A stretch of 64,000 bases of DNA, from positions 1 to 64,000 of the forward strand of contig JBKJTT010000037.1 in NCBI GenBank assembly GCA_046590205.1. The letters are read 5' to 3'. Positions 59,999 through 64,000 of this stretch are shown one piece after another; within the stretch, counting starts at the first letter, position 1, and each line of letters starts with the position of its first letter. The position numbers were made by a program, and so were the translations under genes. The stretch is from DATDEW01 sp046590205 (lineage in GTDB: Bacteria; Bacteroidota; Ignavibacteria; Palsa-1295). Below the pieces are notes generated by a model. It had not been told where the DNA came from, ran no database searches, and saw only the letters and a program-made list of their open reading frames with translations.

Positions 59999-60534
59999 GT
60001 ACGTATTGTTACGTGATAAAGATGTCCTTCGGTTTTACAGCAGCTCGACGCTATTCCTTTTGTATAGCACTCGAACTTCGTCTTTTTAGCAAGTTCGCCA
60101 AACTCACGTTTATTGACAAATTGTTTGTCAACAAAACGGAGATTGACGGGACCAGAAAGGATTTGTTCTTTCGTGCCGATAAAGTGATAGGTATTCCCTG
60201 CATATACAAAATGAAAATCTTTCCCAACAGAAGTATTCTCAAAATTGAAAGTAGTCTCTAATGAGCGGACAGAAAAACCTGCGTCTTCTATCATTTCACG
60301 AAGCTCATCTATTTGTACAGTCGAGTTCTTTTTGAAGTTGATCGTTGCTATGAGCTTATTAAGATCGATTGTAACGTTCTCAATAAAATCAAGCTGCTTA
60401 AGAGATTCTTCAACCCCTTTCGCACACATCGAGCATGTCAAGCCATCAACCCCAACGGTTGCAGAGACGAACTCTGCACGAGCAGTCAGTGATGCAAATA
60501 CAAGCATCACTACGGTAATAATCTTTTTTGTCAT
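59995..60534 (-). CDS. Exported heavy-metal-associated (HMA) domain protein
   Basis: ATG 60534 is chosen because the signal peptide (MTKKIITVVMLVFASLTARA) starts there. The 179-residue protein has an HMA domain at about residues 22-88 with the copper motif GLTCSMCAKGVEESL and the typical VTIDLNKLIATINFKKN. A second part (FHFVYAGNTYHFIGTKEQIL) and a C-terminal pair SSCCKTEGHLYH might give further metal ligands. It probably carries Cu(I) in the periplasm. ATGA overlap with the barrel gene downstream. Confidence 0.85.
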   Translation of the reverse strand: MTKKIITVVMLVFASLTARAEFVSATVGVDGLTCSMCAKGVEESLKQLDFIENVTIDLNKLIATINFKKNSTVQIDELREMIEDAGFSVRSLETTFNFENTSVGKDFHFVYAGNTYHFIGTKEQILSGPVNLRFVDKQFVNKREFGELAKKTKFECYTKGIASSCCKTEGHLYHVTIRT

Positions 60535-60553
60535 TGTTATTTCCTTTCTTACA

Positions 60554-60577
60554 ACCCCCTCCACCAAAGCGGAGGGG
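60554..60577. repeat. G/C-rich hairpin between the metallothionein-like and HMA genes
   Basis: CCCCCTCC-ACCAAAGC-GGAGGGGG. It resembles the first hairpin at 24751-24770 and could attenuate transcription from the Cys-rich gene into the rest of the operon. Confidence 0.7.
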
Positions 60578-60596
60578 GTGGAATTATGTTATCTAT

Positions 60597-60788
60597 TTAC
60601 TTCGAGCAAGTACTACCTTCGCTACAGCATGCGCCGTTCGGGCAGTTGCAGTTATCACCGCAGCATGATGCGCAGTCCTTGCAGCAACATGCATCTGTTT
60701 TTGTGGTAGCGGTTGTGTTCGATGCGAAGAATAAGCCGGCTGCGCCAAGCATAAGTGCTGCTGCAGCGATCATAAGATTCTTTTTCAT
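60597..60788 (-). CDS. Exported cysteine-rich, metallothionein-like peptide
   Basis: A 63-residue protein with an N-terminal hydrophobic signal or anchor (MKKNLMIAAAALMLGAAGLF) and 11 cysteines within residues 34-61: ACCCKDCASCCGDNCNCPNG and ACCSEGSTC. Such density, with CC, CxC and CxxC spacing, is typical of metal-thiolate clusters in metallothioneins, but it has a signal peptide, unlike cytoplasmic bacterial SmtA. Position at the head of the copper operon suggests Cu(I) buffering in the periplasm or at the membrane. No known family named. Confidence 0.78.
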   Translation of the reverse strand: MKKNLMIAAAALMLGAAGLFFASNTTATTKTDACCCKDCASCCGDNCNCPNGACCSEGSTCSK

Positions 60789-60928
60789 TGTCGTATTTCT
60801 AAAAGTTCTAAAAAATGGTTTTGTTTTGTACGGCTTCGTATATCATATCTCTCCACTCATCCCGAGCAAAGACATACGCCATTACCAAGTGCCGTACGCA
60901 CTCATCATGTAGGTTTAGGAAATACGAC

Positions 60929-61321
60929 TTACAACCGGAAAACTTGGTTGCTTAGGTAGATCGGGGGTCCCGAATCAGTGAGGATAGTTGTCGCTGCTTG
61001 ATGTGCTATACTTCTATATATAGTAGTTGGCACATCTATAGGGAGAATAACAGCAAGTAAGACGACCGAAGCAGTGTTCGGCTCGACTAACAATTTTATT
61101 TGGGGTGACGCATTGGAGTTACAGATGTTCTGCGTACAGATGGGGCAGGTGGTTTCCGTATCGGCGCTGCAATGAGATGTCTTCGTTTCCGGCTTTTCGC
61201 AGCAATCAGGGACATTCTGTTTTGCTTCTGTCATTTGGCAGAAAGCCATCGGCGCAGCCGACACCACTCCTGTAAAGAGAAGCGTAAAAACAAGCAGAAT
61301 ATGTGTGACTTTGCGTACCAC
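60929..61321 (-). CDS. Cysteine-rich exported/membrane protein of the copper locus
   Basis: A 130-residue protein from GTG 61321 with signal peptide (VTHILLVFTLLFTGVVSAAP), a cysteine-rich segment PDCCEKPETKTSHC followed by CPICTQNICN, and one further hydrophobic segment (NTASVVLLAVILPIDV). Seven or so cysteines in 45 residues suggest a metal site. It resembles small proteins found beside copper exporters (DUF2946-like in shape), but the match is not certain. Divergent from the DUF305 gene. Confidence 0.68.
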   Translation of the reverse strand: MVRKVTHILLVFTLLFTGVVSAAPMAFCQMTEAKQNVPDCCEKPETKTSHCSADTETTCPICTQNICNSNASPQIKLLVEPNTASVVLLAVILPIDVPTTIYRSIAHQAATTILTDSGPPIYLSNQVFRL

Positions 61322-61442
61322 TACAAAGTACTACGGTTTATTACGAGGAATTGTTCCGGGATTACCTGATAGTCTCCATTTATAACGCTGCTTATTCATC
61401 ATGCCATTAGCATTTATGTGTAGTTAAAGAGTACTACTTTGT
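61316..61442. promoter_or_regulatory. Inverted pair of TASTACTTTGT motifs in the divergent copper-gene region
   Basis: GTAGTACTTTGTAG on the minus strand (about 61336-61322, running into the GTG start of the Cys-rich gene) and GTACTACTTTGTGTG on the plus strand (about 61429-61443). The two face away from each other, towards the divergent genes. They could be operator half-sites or simply degenerate TAnnTTTG promoter elements. Low confidence. Confidence 0.35.
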
Positions 61443-61577
61443 GTGAATTATGCAACAAACTCGTAAGGTTATATAACAGTTTTAGCAATACATATCCGTA
61501 CATTTGTACCGTAATAACTCTGTTATTCTCCTTTTGGGACTTTTATTAGGTGTACCATGTAAGGTGGTCAAAAAAAA

Positions 61578-62258
61578 ATGAAAAACAAAATCATAATCAT
61601 ATCGATGCTATTTCTCGGAGCATACTCCCTACTCTCATGTAGCAAGTCAAATAACGACACCGCTAGACTTGAAACGGACTCCTCCACCTCACACATGGCA
61701 CATACAGATCCATTGCATTCGGGATCAAAGCAGATGGATCATCCGAGTATGCACTCAATGGCTGGTACGATGGCAAAAATGGACAATCTAAAAATGACAG
61801 GTGACTATGATCTTGACTTCGTCAACATGATGATACTTCACCATCAGGCAGCGATCGACATGAGTGAAGTAGAGGTTGTCAATGGAACAGATGCAAAGGT
61901 AAAGACTATGGCGCAGAATATCATCTCTGCACAAAAAGCCGAAATAAGTCAGATGCAACAGTTTGCAAAAAGCTACAAGATGCCAAAAACAAAATCCAGT
62001 ATGTCTGAAATGCACAATGAGTTTAGTGAGATGATGCGAGAAATGAGGGACTCAATGAAAAACATGCACATGAGCGGCAATGTAGATAAGGATTTTGTAA
62101 TGATGATGATCCCTCACCATGAAACAGCACTTACCATGGCTGAGGCGGAGTTAAAGCATGGTAATCAATCACAAGTCAAAAAGATGGCAAAAAAGATGAT
62201 CGTCGATCAAACAAAGGAGATTGCTGAATTCAAGGTATGGCTCTCCACCTTAAAGTAG
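61578..62258 (+). CDS. DUF305 (CopM-like) metal-binding lipoprotein
   Basis: A 226-residue lipoprotein (signal ending in LLSC) with an N-terminal His/Met-rich region (HMAHTDPLHSGSKQMDHPSM) and two DUF305 units: DFVNMMILHHQAAIDMSEVE and DKDFVMMMIPHHETALTMAE, both with the HH-x-x-A motif. Methionine-rich linkers (MSEMHNEFSEMMREMRDSMK) could bind Cu(I). Cyanobacterial CopM, of this family, binds copper outside the cytoplasm. AAGGTGG precedes the ATG. It is divergent from the Cys-rich gene and marks the left edge of the copper locus. Confidence 0.88.
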   Translation: MKNKIIIISMLFLGAYSLLSCSKSNNDTARLETDSSTSHMAHTDPLHSGSKQMDHPSMHSMAGTMAKMDNLKMTGDYDLDFVNMMILHHQAAIDMSEVEVVNGTDAKVKTMAQNIISAQKAEISQMQQFAKSYKMPKTKSSMSEMHNEFSEMMREMRDSMKNMHMSGNVDKDFVMMMIPHHETALTMAEAELKHGNQSQVKKMAKKMIVDQTKEIAEFKVWLSTLK

Positions 62259-62342
62259 CAATCGATTACAAAAGACGTAATATTAGGTAAAGTTTATATG
62301 AGATAGATGACACGGAAGTGCTCTTTAGTGTCAAATGTAAAC

Positions 62343-63347
62343 CTACATCTTGATAAACCGACCAGTTGAGACATTGCCATTTCTATCACGGATAGTAACA
62401 AAGTACATCCCACTCGGCAATTCACTTACTACAATCTCATTTTTCCCTTCTGAAATAGCCAAAGTCCTCAATTCTATGCCATTAACATTGCTAATGACAA
62501 CTATCCCCCGCTCTTCTGCTTCGATGATGAGTTTGTCTGTGACGGGGTTGGGGTAGAGGGAATGTAAGGACAAGTTATCATTCCTGACAAATAGTGGAGG
62601 TAATTGATTGCCAAAGGAAGTTTTGAGCGTAACCATGCAATCTTCTGTAACTATAAACATCCAATAATGTCTGTAATCACAACTAGTGCTGTTACATCTC
62701 CAAGCATAAGAAAAAGTAACTATAAAGCCCGTATCTGACTTCTCCGCATGTAACCAATGTTTTTCAGTATAAAATGGTAAAGCCCAACTACAAAATTCAA
62801 CTCCTTCTAAACTGCTGATTTTATTTGCCAACGCTATCGCATTGCAATCATCTTTCGTCTTAAAAAATATAACTGCAATGGAATCTTGACCCGGATACTG
62901 AACTAAATCGTAGAGACTAATACTATATTGCTTGTATAAACTATCGAACACGACATTGCCGGTAGGAAATTGTTTTTGGGCTAAACGTTTACACCAATTA
63001 TATGTGGTATCTACATTCATGTAAAATTCGTGTAGAGCTACTGATTGAGACTGATGAACTGAATCAGTATAATGAGCGACCTCTGCTCCAAAAAAAGGAA
63101 GGGCATTCTTAACTGCCAAGATTGCACCCAACATTAAGTCAGCTCTTTGCATCGGTATATCCAGACTGTCTTTATAAAAAGGATTAATGCGATAGAATGG
63201 ATCGAAAATAGCTGACCAAGCCGCATCCGCCCGATACAACTCCTTCACCGAATCAGGAGCATCACATGAGGATGGGACGGTATGGGCTGATGCGAGTGAT
63301 GCGAGTGATGCGCATACGCAGAGGAAAAACACACATACTACTTTCAT
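62343..63347 (-). CDS. Secreted protein with T9SS sorting domain, function unknown
   Basis: A 334-residue protein with signal peptide (MKVVCVFFLCVCASLASLAS, to SAHT). The body (SVKELYRADAAWSAIFDPFY, SIAVIFFKTKDDCNAIALAN) has no family I recognise; the last 75 residues are a T9SS type A domain (LHSLYPNPVTDKLIIEAEER to GRFIKM). Convergent with the DUF305 gene; whether it belongs to the copper locus is unclear. It seems AT-rich like other T9SS cargo here. Confidence 0.78.
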   Translation of the reverse strand: MKVVCVFFLCVCASLASLASAHTVPSSCDAPDSVKELYRADAAWSAIFDPFYRINPFYKDSLDIPMQRADLMLGAILAVKNALPFFGAEVAHYTDSVHQSQSVALHEFYMNVDTTYNWCKRLAQKQFPTGNVVFDSLYKQYSISLYDLVQYPGQDSIAVIFFKTKDDCNAIALANKISSLEGVEFCSWALPFYTEKHWLHAEKSDTGFIVTFSYAWRCNSTSCDYRHYWMFIVTEDCMVTLKTSFGNQLPPLFVRNDNLSLHSLYPNPVTDKLIIEAEERGIVVISNVNGIELRTLAISEGKNEIVVSELPSGMYFVTIRDRNGNVSTGRFIKM

Positions 63348-63540
63348 ACTATTCCCTTTCTACTCTATCACGTTATAGGTAACGAGTATCGTCCCGACAA
63401 GATTCGTCGATGCGCCCAGAATATATCCCGAATTTGATTGCTTGTTTTCATGGCTACACTAACACAAGATTGATAATAATTGTCGTTTCCATGCGTAAAT
63501 TCGGCACCTTGAAAAAAAACTGAAAAATATTTTAAAAATG

Positions 63541-63572
63541 TTTGGAAACCGAAAAATGTTTGCTTATATTGG
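63541..63572 (+). promoter_or_regulatory. Candidate lexA promoter
   Basis: TTTG (63541-63544), 20 bases, TATATTGG (63565-63572), one mismatch from TAnnTTTG. The start site would be about 80 bases before the lexA ATG. No LexA operator was recognised by eye. The rest of the space 63348-63660 shows no gene. Confidence 0.6.
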
Positions 63573-63660
63573 TACATGCTTTCATAGGCACCTGTTTCAA
63601 GCTGAAAGCTCAAACATAGAAGCATAAAGAATACGACATAAGTTATTGAAAGGCAACAAC

Positions 63661-64000
63661 ATGCAGTTAAAGAGCAACATATTACAGCGCACTGACCTCC
63701 CTGACCGGCAGGCGCAAGTGCTTGATTTCCTTGAGGAATACATCGATGTGGCGGGATATCCGCCTTCGATCCTCGAAATAGCCGATTCGCTCGGGGTCGC
63801 CTCGACGTTCGGCATCCGTAAACATCTCGAAGCCCTTGAAAAGAAAGGGTTTATCCGCCGAGCCGAGGCAGGCAGCGCGAGGTCGCTCTTGGTGCTTCGC
63901 CCTTCGCAGGAGCGCCGCGGCGTCCGCCGCGCGTCCTCGATCCCCGTCCTTGGTCGGGTAACTGCCGGCGAACCCATCCTTGCCGTCGAGAATATCGAGG
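63661..64000 (+). CDS. lexA: LexA repressor (partial, runs off the window)
   Basis: From ATG 63661 the frame is open to the end of the window (113 codons). The winged-helix domain reads LPDRQAQVLDFLEEYIDVAG, then YPPSILEIADSLGVAS and GIRKHLEALEKKGFIRR; the hinge follows, and VTAGEPILAVENIE contains the Ala-Gly bond that RecA-stimulated self-cleavage would cut. The Ser/Lys dyad lies beyond the window. LexA represses the SOS genes. No complete gene on the opposite strand is convincing in this stretch. Confidence 0.92.
   Translation, partial: MQLKSNILQRTDLPDRQAQVLDFLEEYIDVAGYPPSILEIADSLGVASTFGIRKHLEALEKKGFIRRAEAGSARSLLVLRPSQERRGVRRASSIPVLGRVTAGEPILAVENIE

Noticed and set aside
63355..63450. A minus-strand frame reading QSNSGYILGASTNLVGTILV, which looks like the end of an exported protein
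   Set aside because: Only about 30 codons are open before a stop, with no start and no matching upstream part in other frames; it may be chance or a tiny fossil, and was not listed.
63597..63977. A 126-codon minus-strand frame overlapping lexA
   Set aside because: It lies antisense over clear LexA motifs on the plus strand and has the composition of a shadow frame.

Overview
The window reads as a chromosomal segment of a free-living member of the Bacteroidota/Chlorobiota (FCB) group, most like the Kapabacteria/Ignavibacteria side. Six genes end in type IX secretion (T9SS) sorting domains (SxSPNPxxN...). Four places match the Bacteroidota-type promoter TTTG-N20-TATATTTG (one with TATATTGG). 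Many genes lack strong Shine-Dalgarno sites, and families such as DUF2723, GWxTD and DUF305 are present. Placement is from gene content only; no 16S rRNA gene is present.

Layout. 1-9.2 kb: tail of accD, a four-helix-bundle (23S rRNA IVP-type) gene between inverted heptamer arrays, arginase, a frameshifted secreted M23 peptidase, guaB, tryptophan 2,3-dioxygenase, lysine 6-aminotransferase, korA without korB, and a decayed macro-domain gene. 9.2-11.3 kb: iron block (bacterioferritin, Fur, FTR1 permease). 11.3-18.4 kb: beta-propeller protein and protein quality control (lon, hsp20, dnaK), with a triple palindromic operator between the divergent lon and hsp20. 18.4-23.2 kb: PolB-like exonuclease, a lipoprotein, then a translationally coupled operon lolE-like/mutT/mutY/ogg2, a three-part 8-oxoguanine system that uses an archaeal-type Ogg2. 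23.2-31.3 kb: rho, lipoprotein, a lone BMC-shell domain fused to a SAP/Rho-N-like tail, YbbR protein, M20 amidohydrolase, VOC protein and a DUF2723 GT-C-like membrane protein.

31.3-40.9 kb: an unassigned small RNA gene with its own promoter and terminator, tRNA-Gly(CCC), a SLOG-like/4-TM (SLATT-like) putative nucleotide-sensing effector, an AT-rich run of surface/secreted proteins including an M43 metalloprotease, a second GT-C-like protein, a SIMPL protein and a PIN toxin-antitoxin pair. 40.9-51.9 kb: 3-hydroxybutyryl-CoA dehydrogenase, SDR and thiolase; then rimO/GWxTD/glycerate kinase and small exported proteins; then an OmpA protein. 51.9-62.3 kb: a large copper-handling locus (CopB-type ATPase, three multicopper-oxidase-related proteins, thioredoxin-like and other T9SS cargo, outer-membrane protein, HMA protein, a Cys-rich metallothionein-like peptide, another Cys-rich protein, and a DUF305 protein). 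The window ends in lexA.

The intergenic DNA carries two main repeat classes. The first is short tandem heptamer arrays (AGTGRYT-type and variants), which sit at stop codons again and again and sometimes supply the stop. The second is long palindromic elements. In two places they occur together in the same order, and in one of these the palindrome has become the arginine-rich start of a signal peptide.
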